DNA from: Lophium mytilinum
Taxonomy: Eukaryota; Ascomycota; Dothideomycetes; Mytilinidiales; Mytilinidiaceae
Reading direction: 5' to 3'
DNA: 64,000 bases
Assembly: GCA_010093605.1 (NCBI GenBank)
Contig: MU004186.1
Location: 141,765 to 205,764, forward strand
This document shows positions 35,777-46,865 of this stretch, piece after piece; the stretch's first letter is position 1; each line of letters begins with the position of its first letter. The translations under genes and the position numbers were made by a program. The notes beneath the pieces are model-generated. The model saw only the letters and a program-made list of their open reading frames with translations. It made no database searches and had not been told where the DNA came from.

Positions 35777-38700
35777 ATGACAGCTTCACCAGAGGTGGCT
35801 TCTGCCTCCTTAGAGCATGAACATACCCATTTGGAGGATGAAGAGATCTTGACCGATCAGGAAACCAGCTCGGAGGATGAGTCGGATGACGAAAGTCTCC
35901 TTGAGCTCTTTGATTACGGCGAGAACCTGCGAGGTGACCTGTGCGAAGCACTTGATGCTATCAATCATGCTGGAGAGTTCGCTGCCTTCGGCACGGCATT
36001 CAATCCTGTCAATCCTGGCTTGCACGTGCCAGGTATCGGGAAGATTCGATTGCCCCTCGACGATGAAGACTTCCGAAACCAAGGGGTGTCTGAGTCTGTC
36101 ACTGGACCGAAAACGCTTTTTAAGAACTGCGAGAATGCTTGGAATACGTTCAGCTTTCAGAACCCATCCTGGGAAGCTTTCAGGTTGGAAATATGCACAA
36201 AGATTTTCAAGGCCATGGAGCTCCAGTCGGGCGACTGCAGAGCCACATTGCTTTCGTGTAGCACTGAGACTTCGACAGAGCAGTACGTATACAATTAGTA
36301 AAGGCTCGCTAACATTCTGCTGATGGACAACAGCCCTTCCCAGTCGGACGACTCGATTGCGACCGTCGTGTTTTGTTTGCCATCGGAACATGTAGGAGGT
36401 GAAATCACGCTTACCCATGATGGCCACACAAAACAATTCGCCACTGATCAAACCTCGTCTTTTGATCTGTCATATTTTGCATGGTGAGTAATGAAAGACT
36501 ATCTCTCCAAGTAATTTCGTCTGACGTCTTCCAGGTATTCCGACGTTGATGTTCAGGTAATATCATGCAACACTGCTGAGAGGTACGTATCGCTGACGTT
36601 TCCAACTCAGATTGAGCCTGTAACATCTGGTCGTCGTGTATTTTTGGTATACTCCCTCTACCAAAATGTACACCCGATTCAGACTGCGTTTAGCCTTGGC
36701 GCGGAAAAACGAGCACTTCTCACGGTCATGGATCATTGGCGAAAATACCTTGAGGCTGGAGCTGACGCCGACGAAGCATATCTAAGTTATGTTCTAGACT
36801 CCGGCCAAGCTGTCGATGCCGATAAGCTCAGACTAGACAGTTTGGCTGGACTCGACGCCGCTCGCGTGCGATGTCTCGAACCAATTTGCGAAGAAACGGG
36901 CTACCGTCTCCTCCTTGCGCACCTGGAAAGGGAGGTCACTGGTTCCTGTGAACCGCGGGAGAGCTACGAATACGGCTATGGGCGATATGGGCGCCACCGA
37001 TACTGGGAGCCAGATAGCGAAGACGACGATGAGGTTCACGAAATGATTGAGGAGATTGACGAGACTATGAAGCTGACTCGCGTTGTTGAGCTCGATGGCA
37101 CCGAAGTTGCGCATGGGGTTCATGTCTTTGGCGAAGAGCTGGCACAGGATTTCCCTTTCGAATATAAAGACGTCGATGAGGAGATTAACTACGACGAGGA
37201 TAGATGTACGCACGTATGGCGCACGCAGGTAAAAACCTTCTAATTCACAGCTGTTCGATGCGACCATGTTAATTGTAATTAGGTGGCTCTGCTGATCGAA
37301 GAGAGTGCATATGTTCCGTTCATTTTGAAACGGGGAAATCTTAGCTTCGATCAGAAACGAGACTGGCTGAGTCGCACAATTGTTGCCGAGCACTCAGATG
37401 CATTCCAATTATGCAAAGTTGTGTTGGAACCGGCTTTCAACGCCATAACCAAGTGTCGCGCCAACATCGCCACCGTCACTGGATTGCGACATAGCGATCT
37501 CGAGAGCATCATTTCCTTCGCTTTGAAAGAGGATGAATATGACATTTTTGCGAGAGCTTCGGCATGCCTTTGGCAACCTGTTTCCGAACAATGCGTAATG
37601 AACATCAAATCGAGCATACTCCGAAGTGGTTTCGAGCCACACCTCAAGGCGTGAGTAGTTCTGTTGTTTCAGTGTTGTAGCGTGTCAGCCCGAAGATACG
37701 GGTACATACTCATTGGCACGAAGCTTACCTTCAAACTAGGCTTAAGGAGACTATACAGAGTGTGCGGCATGCTAGAACGACGATCCAGGCATCAGTGACC
37801 ATATATGAGAACTGTCTTCGACTTCTCAGTGGCCCGACTCTACCCGATAAAACCAAATGGCAAAGGGATAACCTTCAGACATTGTTTTTTAGGGGAGGTA
37901 ATTTGGAAGCTAGTGATGCTGAGCATATACTTAGCACCACTGTAGAGCAAGGACCGAACTTCCTGATCGAAAGGTAAAACACCGAATTATTCACATACCT
38001 GAGCCCGCTGACCAGCCTCACGCAGCATCATTGGCATCTTGCGCGACCCACAGGTTAAACAAGAGTTTGTGGAGTCCTATCTGAGTGCCATGGCCAAGTC
38101 TGTTGAGAAAAACGTGATCCAACCTCCTATTGCGGCCAACCTACTTCAGCAAATATTCCCTGTAGCAAAGACGCGTGCTCAAACGTCCATCGCGGCTATC
38201 CGTTTGATACAACTGTGTATTTCAGCAGGAAAAGGGCAGGCCATACCTTCTGACCAACTAGCGGACTTCATCACGGCCTTACTGCCGGAAGCAACGAGGC
38301 CGCCCTGGACCCAGGCTAATCTAAGTGATCTATTCCAGTCTTTGCGCAGGTCAGAAAAGCACGGCGACCTGCCTAGCCAATTCTTTGTGGATTTTGTGCG
38401 TGGGTTTGCCGAGCTACCACAAATCGGATATATTCTCTCGCATGGTCCCGTGCTATTAGAGTTCTTGGTTCAGCTCCGCAACTCGGCCTCTGAGAATTTA
38501 GTGAGCAACGGCTTATTCGACGATCTATGCCAGCAAGTAGTCGAGCGTTTTGTACCTCAGATGGAGCAGTACACGCTTGTAATGCCGATTCTTCAGAGAC
38601 TATTTGAAGCAAAGGTCACGGAACAACTAGAATCGGATCTAGTAACGCATTTTGTTGAGAGAACACTCCCCGAACTACCGAATTCGAACGACCCATCACT

Positions 38701-39874
38701 TCTCCTCGCATTCGGTCACCTCGTGTACCATGCGGCGACTCAGATGCAATGCACACAAGCCGCTTCCACGCAAACGTTTCGGGTCATATTTCCCAATATC
38801 ATTGGTTCTGTCACTTTGCGCCATCCGAATAGCCAGGAAACACAACATAAGCGACAAAAGACACACGAATCCTCGTCTGATAGGCCAAATCTACCGCTCG
38901 ATCGAGAGGGAGAGGAACTCGCGAAGGATGTGGAGTGTTATGCTGCCTCCGGGCTCAATGAGGAAACCGTCCACATGCTTGACAAGATTCGCAATGAAGC
39001 GTCTTTGGTCGCGATCTCCGCATTTGAATCTCGTGGCATTCCCTTTCTCAAGCTGCTAGCTCGAAGTCAATATTTCCGAGAAGGAGACATAGCGCCAGCC
39101 TTTAACGATATGACTCGAAACTTGCTCACATTCTACATACGTCAAAAGACTACCTCGGAGCCTCTGCGCACGCCTGACCTAGACATGAGACTTGCTCACA
39201 GCTGCGGATGCCAAGACTGTCGCGATCTAGATATCTTCGTCGCGAACGCTCAAAAGACCGTAGAGGAGTTCTCTCGAATAACTGCAGTCCGGAATCATCT
39301 CGAAAAGCGCATTCTTGCCGGGTTTGAGGTAAGCCTCAGGAAAGGAAGAGCTCCTTTTACTTTGATAATACAGAAGAAAGAGGCGCGTTGGAAAGCAGCC
39401 CATGATAAGTGGAGCAAAGATCGCGAGTCTACTCGGAGAGTTATCTCGCAACTACCGAGAACCGAAATGCAAGGAGTGCTTGGTGAGCGGTTCAACGAGC
39501 TTTACGACCTCGAAGCACCTGTCAGGCCGGCGTTCTCATCCACACCCACGGGAGTCACACCAAAGTCCGGTGTAGCCTACGAAACGGCGGCCAGGAATCC
39601 AATGGACTCTACCTCATCCTCTGCGAGTTACCTAGCTGGGAGTGCTCGACCTGCGACAACTTTCTCTGCGACGAATCCCCACTTGGCTGGTCGCATACTT
39701 CCTCCCCCGGTAACTTCGCGATTGGCTCCATCTTGGGCACCAGCTCAGCCTCATCCTACAGTCCCTTTGTCTAGTCGACCGAATCCACTTGGCGCTTATC
39801 CAGATCACGGAAATGTAAGAGCCGGGCAGAAAAGATCGGCAGAGGTTATGATCGTTGATTTGACTGGAGATTAG
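35777..39874 (+). CDS. 2OG-Fe(II) dioxygenase-like protein, paralog A, iron ligands apparently lost
   Basis: Seven exons: 35777-36282, 36334-36483, 36535-36556, 36611-37228, 37283-37650, 37740-37973 and 38026-39874, giving 1248 residues with all phases consistent. After an acidic N-terminus, residues about 160-250 match the beta-helix core of large fungal Fe2OG-dioxygenase-domain proteins: SIATVVFCLPSEHVGGEITL, then AWYSDV, then PVTSGRRVFLVYSLY. In that family, as I recall it, the iron ligands are an HxD before the LPS strand and a His in a DxxHEVxPVTxG motif. Here the corresponding residues read H169-P-S171, with no Asp, and V225. Most of the remaining length is a helical region of unknown role, with a C-x-C-x2-C cluster near HSCGCQDC. 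It lies head-to-tail with paralog B 764 bp downstream. Confidence 0.82.
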
Positions 39875-40638
39875 TCAGTGCTAGAACGGAATCATGTCCG
39901 GAACTTTCGTGCTTTTCAGGAACACTATTGGTGTCTAGTACATTTTTGTAATAACCATTTGGAACGAAAAGTGCGCTGTAATAGATCTGATATAGATAGA
40001 GTTCAAAGATGGAGTCAACATTGGCACGCTAGACCTTTTTCGGATATGCTCCCATATTGTACCATGAACAACAAAACTAGATTTGCTTGAAACAGTCCAT
40101 TCTAAGCCTTCTTAAATTATAAATTATTCTTCGGTGGTTCATATCCGCTTAGCACCGTTTGAGGCCCTTAGGTACGTACAGTATGACAAAAATGATGACT
40201 CCTCCAGCGGCGTTACAATGCCACTATACTTTCAACGGGGCCGAGCCTGGCAATAGCATGTAATGCAGATTTATAGCTCGATACATTCTTTGCTGTGAAA
40301 ATTTGAGATACTTATAGCTGCAAAATCAAAATTGTCGGGTGTTGCTATGTAGATCTTGGCGCATGATAGCGCGTCATGGTCGCGTTCAAGTGCGATGCGA
40401 GGAAAAGCAAATCATCCTAATCTTGAGTCGGCTTTTCCTTCAACAGCCCTCCTTTAGGGGAGGCCTGGACTCTATACGAATCTACAAACCCTGACGGGAA
40501 GCTAGAAACCACATTCTATTCTTCTCAAAAATTGCTTTTACGCGCGCCAATCGCGGCTAGCAATCCGGCCCTCCTAGCATCCAGTCAAACAGACTCCTCC
40601 AGACAACACGCATACGACCGGACAATCTGGTGATAAAC
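39875..40638. other. Intergenic region between the dioxygenase-like paralogs
   Basis: 764 bp holding the 3' end of paralog A and the promoter of paralog B. No gene, RNA or transposon trace was seen that would explain the duplication. Confidence 0.5.
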
Positions 40639-43600
40639 ATGGCACATATTTCAGAAGAGGAATCGGATGATGACAGCCATATTGGCTACGAGGATTGGGT
40701 CAAGCCGGAGCTCTGTGCTGCTATCGAGGGCATCACGCGAGATGAGGACTTCGCCGTCTTTGGGACGCGCATGAATCCTGTAAATCCCGGACTACGAGTT
40801 TCCGGTTATGGAGACATAAGAATCCCACTTGCCGACGAACACTTCGGACCGAGACCTTCCTTTGTGGTTGGACCAGCACAACTACTCGCACATTGCGAGA
40901 ATGCGTGGACATGTTTCGGTTTCCAAAATCCCTCTGGGTTAGCCTACATCAACGAGCTGCAGAGCCAAGTGGCGCGTGAGCTGGGAATACGGAGCGGACA
41001 CTGCTCCAAGCCGACCCTGCTTCTCTGCAGCCAAGTTTCCTCAACGACATTGTAGGCCTGTGACTGGAGTTTGAGTAATAACCTTACAAATGACTGACGC
41101 GGTACAGGCCTTCCCAATCTGACGATTCCATTGCAACGATGGTGTTCTGCTTGCCATCCAGGCATCTAGGAGGGGAGATTACATTCAACTCGAATGGGGA
41201 GACAAAGGCTTTCAATACCGACCAGACTTCCCCATTTGACCTTTCATATTTCGCGTGGTACTCGGATGTCAATGTCAAGCTTGCCCCTGTGACGTCCGGT
41301 CGCCGCCTTCTCTTGGTGTGTTCCGTCTACAAGGGCCATGAAGTGGTCGGATTTCAAAACGCCTCTACCATTGGGGCCAGTAAGAAGGAGCTTCAACGCG
41401 TCGTGACCACATGGCAAAGATCACTCCGATCCGATCAACCATGTTCAACTCACTTCGCTTATATCCTAGACTCTGTAAAAGGACTTGAATTGCAGGTCAG
41501 CGGGCTCGACGCGATTCGAGTCCGGAATCTCCATGAGATATGCCAAAAGACTGGGTTCCGACTCCTACTCGCCAGTATGGAACGCCAAGTCTCCGGCATA
41601 TGTGAGTATGATGACGATTTGTGCAAGTATCACACCATGGAGGATGAGTTGGAATGGAAGGTGACATTGAAGTGCATCGTAGAGCTTGATGGCACTGAAG
41701 TGGCTCGTGACGTGGTAATAGACGATGTGGTCATCCTCCAAAGCGAGCCTTACGAAGACAGGGAACCAGACGAAGAGACGTCCTATGAAAGCCGTCACGG
41801 CCGTGGAACACACATCTGGCGAGACAAGGTAGTCATTGTCTTGAGCGTCATTGAAGATGCAGAACTAATGCAGCACAGGTAGCATTTGTAATCCAGGAAA
41901 CGGACTCCATTCTATTTTTCCTAGACGCACTCAGTGCAGATCAAGTCAAGCTTTGGCTGGACCGTTCCCTAACGAGTCAGCACCAGGATCGATTCCAATT
42001 GTGTTCGGCTATTCTAGAACGAGCATCTAATACGACGATGGGAAACAAAACTACGCACAAAGGAGTCCTACAAAACGACTTGGAAAGGATCATGATGTTC
42101 TCCTTGGGTCACCGAAGGATGGATCTCTTCGGTAAAGCAGCAAGCTACATGCGCCAGGATTTATCAGAACAATCTCGTGCGACACTTCATGATAACATCC
42201 TTGAGCACGGTGGTGAAATCCATCTCCAGGCGTAAGTCGATCGCCCCTACCCTTTCCTGCACTCAAACTTCGTGATTCCTACTCTGGCCTCTCCTGGAGT
42301 ACATCTTAGCTCTCCGAGACAGAACCACCCATCATGCCAGCTTGATAAGTGAATGGCATACGCGAACTTCTTACGATATTCATTTCTAGCTATGTCTGTA
42401 GCACATGCTGACCCCACTTCTGGGCTCACGAAGGCAGTGAACGCTTGTTGGACTCCCGTAGACTCGATGGACACGGCCAAACACATTTTCAACCACATTC
42501 TTCGCTTGCTCGATAGTAGTCTCCAAGCTGGCGTTGCAGCACAGTGGTATTCTGCTCGTTTCAAGCAAGCATTATGCAATCGGGACAGATTGAGCAAGAA
42601 ACATCTTACAAACATCTTCGCATGGGCTATGTTTAGGGATGGCGAAGAAAATGTTATGGAAACGTGAGTCTAGTCCTAGATCCATGTCGTTTGTTTTGCT
42701 AAGAAACGCAGGCTTCAAACCATCATCACAGACCAGCGGGTCGGGTTCGATTTCGTGCAAGCCTGTCTTAAGCGCGTATTATCCGACTCGGGACGTGGTT
42801 TTGCCAACGAAGGCAATGGCGATGCCCAGCTCGACTTCACGCGAAGGCTTCTTCGTGCACTATTCCCGGCCTTCAAGGCCCGCTTTACGAATGAGCAGCG
42901 TGTGATCACTTTCCTGAAGCAACTTCTCTCCGACCCATACAGCGTTATACTCAATGACGAGCGCCCTGGCTACGTCAATGCTCTACTAACCCACGTACTC
43001 AGACCTCCGTGGACAGTGGCAACTATGCAGGATTTGTTCGGGTCTTTGATGGACGCAGAATGCTGCAGCCGTCTTCCAGATCAATACTTCGCGAAATTCA
43101 TCGGCAGTTTCAGCTCTGAATCTCAGCGAGAGCTAATCTCTTGCGACGGCTACCTTCTCAGTGAATTCATAACCTTACTACTGCGAGCCAAAGCCGACGG
43201 CCTTATTAATGCCGAGTCGACTGGACAATTGTGTCAAGAGATGATATCACACATGAATGAGGAGATTACAGGTCTGGAGCCCATGCTAAAAGTGCCTGGG
43301 AAACTGCTGGCTCGAACTTGGATCGACAATTCAGTGGCCCTCGACCTAATACACTTCTTAATTCCTGAGATGGAGAAGCGATCTCTAGACTTAAGACTTC
43401 TCCTGGAGTTTAATGACAGCATCATATCAGCGTTTAGTAAAAACGAAGAAATATTTCACATTGGGAAGTGTGTAGTCGAGGGCCTTTTTCCACTCTTCCA
43501 GGACTCGATAACATTCTTAGACGCTCAAGATCAACACAAAAGACAAAGGACTGGGATCGATACTGCCATGATTCGTTCTCTCCCGTCGAGATACATGAAT

Positions 43601-44581
43601 TCCGAGGACATCGCATTAACACTAGCCCGCAACATGTTCTTTGGCCTCAGACAAGAAGTACTCTGGGCGATGGAGGCCCTCCGGAACGAAGCACACCTGA
43701 TCAGTCCCGAAAACTTTGAGACTCGTGCCTTGCCTCTTCTCCAAAATCTCGTTAGACTTCAGCAGACATACAGACCCGAAGCAATGCTGCGCGATATCTA
43801 CGACGACTTGTTCAAGAGCCTTCTCGCATCTTACATACGACAAAGGAAAACACCAGAGCCCATCCGCCCTCCTGGATTGGATATCAACATTCGCCCCGGA
43901 TGTGGATGTAGACGTTGCGGCTTGCTTGATCGATTGGTGTCCACTGCAAGCATAGGTACCCATCGCTTTTGTTGTATAGAAGCGGACCGGAGACACATAA
44001 GCAGTCGGCTCGTTTCCGGGTTCGACGTTCAAACTGAATATTATGGCCGTCCATACACCCTCGTGGTGACCAAACTGGAACACGGATGGAGAGTGCGTCA
44101 TGAGGCGTGGAAGAAGAACAAAGAATCGATCCTGGAAACCATATCAAAGCTTCCAGAGCCAAACATGCGAATAGTTCTAGGCGAGCGGTTCGAGGAGCTT
44201 TACAGACTAAACCCACCGCCGAGAACTGCTCCCGCGGCAGCTTCTTCCTCTACTATTTCAAATGCGCCTCAGCCGTCCACGGCTAGGGTTTCAGGAGCCT
44301 CGTCCACGACAGAGCTAGCTACTCGCAACCCAACGACCTTCACGGCAGCCGCATTTATACAGTTACACGCGCCACGCCCAGCAGCCCCCACGCCAACTAA
44401 CCCTCAACAACTGTCATCCTCGTCAACATCAGCGTTACCTCAGCCTACAGCCTCCGTGGGGCCGCTATCTTCTAGGCCCAATCCCCCGGCTACGTTAATA
44501 GACGGCGACATCGCGCAAACGGGAGAGAAAAGACGGAGGGATTCCGATTGTAGCGTTGTTGATCTAACGAATTCTCAGTAG
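40639..44581 (+). CDS. 2OG-Fe(II) dioxygenase-like protein, paralog B, possible splice defect
   Basis: Proposed exons are 40639-41051, 41108-41828, 41879-42231, 42390-42663 and 42712-44581. Paralog A is matched along the whole length: SIATMVFCLPSRHLGGEITF, AWYSDVNV, APVTSGRRLLLV, and the C-terminal CGCRRC and LGERFEELY segments. Two introns of A are absent here. The iron ligands are missing again: L138-P-S140 where HxD is expected and V194 for the distal His. The third junction is a problem: the donor GTAAGT at 42232, homologous to that in A, leaves phase 2, but the only nearby acceptor (42388-42389) needs phase 1. Weak donors at 42210 or 42213 would restore the frame. The gene is therefore either spliced unusually or is beginning to decay. 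The start ATG at 40639 fits the acidic N-terminus seen in A. Confidence 0.72.
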
Positions 44582-44932
44582 GCCCTTCAATCGCCTTGAT
44601 GAATGTATGATAGAATACATTCTTTCTGCTAGGAGGCCTCGGGCGACGTTAAGTTCAAACGCTTGGAAGGGAGCGTATCGCATCCTTCGGGTTTCCAATG
44701 GATTTTTGAGACTTCCCTACGCAGCAGCCGCACATTATACGCGACTTTTGTAACATCACTGTACGATTATATTTCATACTAGTTAGCTTTGATATGCATG
44801 CAGCGCGTCTCATATACGAGCTCAAAGCCCTCATCGATAAATCATCAGTCCATTTCATAACAATCCCTACGCGCAGCTACTTAACCCCACCCACTCACTT
44901 CCTAAACCCACCCGCGGCATACTCAGCCCCAA
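44582..44932. other. Convergent intergenic region
   Basis: 351 bp between paralog B and the converging small gene. Nothing recognisable is present. Confidence 0.5.
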
Positions 44933-45712
44933 TCAAACAAACACGTACCCCCTCGCCCCCCAATTCCAATGCCTCATGCCCACAGGCCTCCTCACCCGCC
45001 CTTCCATCCCCTCATACGCGAAATCCCGCTCCGTCCCTCCCCTCCGCCGCGTGAATACTCCCGCCATGATCCCAACCCTCTTTGACGGGCTCAGATTCAG
45101 TGATCGCGGGAGCATGGACGGTGCCTCAAGGCTACCGGGGGACAAGTCGCCGGAGGTGTCACGAAACGCCTTAGGTGCGGATGGGTAGAAGCGAGCCAAG
45201 CTGAACGGCGGGCTGAAGAATGATTGGAGGCGGGTTGGTGGAAGTTCGAAGTCGCCGTTGGAGTCATCATCGAGAACGCTAGGGTCTGGAGAGGGAGCAG
45301 AGCTGGAGAGGCGGCTAGCAATGTCGCGCTGGAGGGCGTTAGTGAGAGCGATGGCTTGGGCTTGTATGGGCGAGTGTTGAGGGTGCACGTGCTTGGAGGG
45401 GTGTGAGATGTGTCTCAGCGTTTGGAAGCATTAGGGATGGCTTGAAGCAGTCTGAATGATGGGAGGGTGACTGAGACTGAACGAGCACGGAAGTTACACG
45501 AGCTGCAGATGGCGCAGATGGAATAGGAAAGAGGTCGAGGCCAGACACGACGATAGTAAAGTGGAGTTTACCTCGGACACCCCTTCAGCTCTCATGCGCT
45601 CTGCAAGACGCTCGACATCCGCGGCGGAGGGCGTGATGGGTACGGCGGCAACGTTGACCAGGAACGCGAAGAGGTAGATGAGAAAGACGGATATGGCGGT
45701 ATAGCGAGTCAT
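44933..45712 (-). CDS. Possible small secreted protein, two exons, structure tentative
   Basis: Exon 1 (45572-45712) encodes 47 residues that begin with a convincing signal peptide: MTRY, a hydrophobic stretch through LIYLFAFLVNV, and a likely cleavage after AAVP-type residues. A GTAAAC donor follows. A second open frame on the same strand (to 44933) continues with ALTNALQRDIASRLSSS and a Ser/Pro-rich body ending GARGYVFV. The phase-compatible acceptor is an AAG near 45392, which is not a favoured type, so the join and the 178-nt intron are uncertain. The full product would be roughly 200 residues with no family I recognise. The two frames could also belong to separate genes. Confidence 0.4.
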
Positions 45713-46865
45713 GCTTGTGATACTGCAACTTTTAACCGTCAAAAAAGAGATGGAGCGGTATCAAAGTGGCGATTGCTCTACTTGAGAGGACCTGGAATCG
45801 CGACCGCGTTTCAGACTCTCTACGAAATGCGTGGTGGAATGAAGGATCTTTTTGAGAGAAGTAAAGATCATAAGGATAGACTGGGGTTGCAAATATAAAC
45901 GAAAGTAAAGTCGAGTCCCAGCATTGGGCCGACTGTCAAAGGGCAGAGATCCAGCTACCTTGGTTGCCATATAAGAGCGCGTTCACGCCCTTTTATCTCT
46001 TACCCAGCGGAGAGTCCTTGGGTCCGGAAAGGGAAACTGGGGATGTACGGGAGTAAGGAAAGACATGTTCCACTATCACGAGGCGGCGCGTTTTTCATGC
46101 ATTCAAGGGCTCTAGATGCCATGGAGAACCCATTGGGCGCGATAGGAAGGGACAGGAATCCAAATAACCCAACAGCCACTTCAGTTTCCAAATTCTTGGG
46201 GCTCGAGATAAGCCCGCTGGCGTGTTCAAGCGTGTCGCGGGAGCGTTCTGCAAGGGATAGGACTCAAGTCCGCCGCCCCTGACGGCTACCATCATTTTTG
46301 GGAATACAGATACGGCGGCGAGTGCATGGTCTGAGGTGGAGTCGTGGGATTGCAGACGAGACGAAAGTATGCAAGCAAAGGAGGCGTCGCACTCATGCTC
46401 ACGGGTCGTTCTTTAGCGTAACCGTTGCTTCTTAGATAGTATATTGCTCGTCAACGTGGCTGTCTAACGGAGTTGCTCCGAAGGGGTCTGAAACTACGCA
46501 ATTGTTATGCGGCGGAGAGGTTGGAGGATGTGTTGAGTAGAGAATGCGTCGGGGGTGAGGTGAATATGCACAACAATGCACAAATAATGCACGCCAAGCT
46601 TGGAGCTATGACGACTCGAACATCCATGTGACCACATCCCCCTCCCCTTCCTCACTTTCCATCCACGTCTTCCATCATCATATCCTCCGACTTGGTTTGA
46701 ATTATCGCAAATCGACAAAACCATACGATGAATTGTCATCATACTATCCACAGGTTGAAGCTGCCCAATTGGAAATTGAAACGCCATTTTTTGGATATCA
46801 GCTAAAGCTTTCCCTTGCATCCCCTTAGCTAGCCTTCACTTTCTTGTGGAACCTCCGCACCTGTC
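45713..46865. other. Divergent intergenic region upstream of POL4
   Basis: About 1.15 kb with no supportable gene. It should contain the promoters of the small secreted gene and of POL4. Confidence 0.5.
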
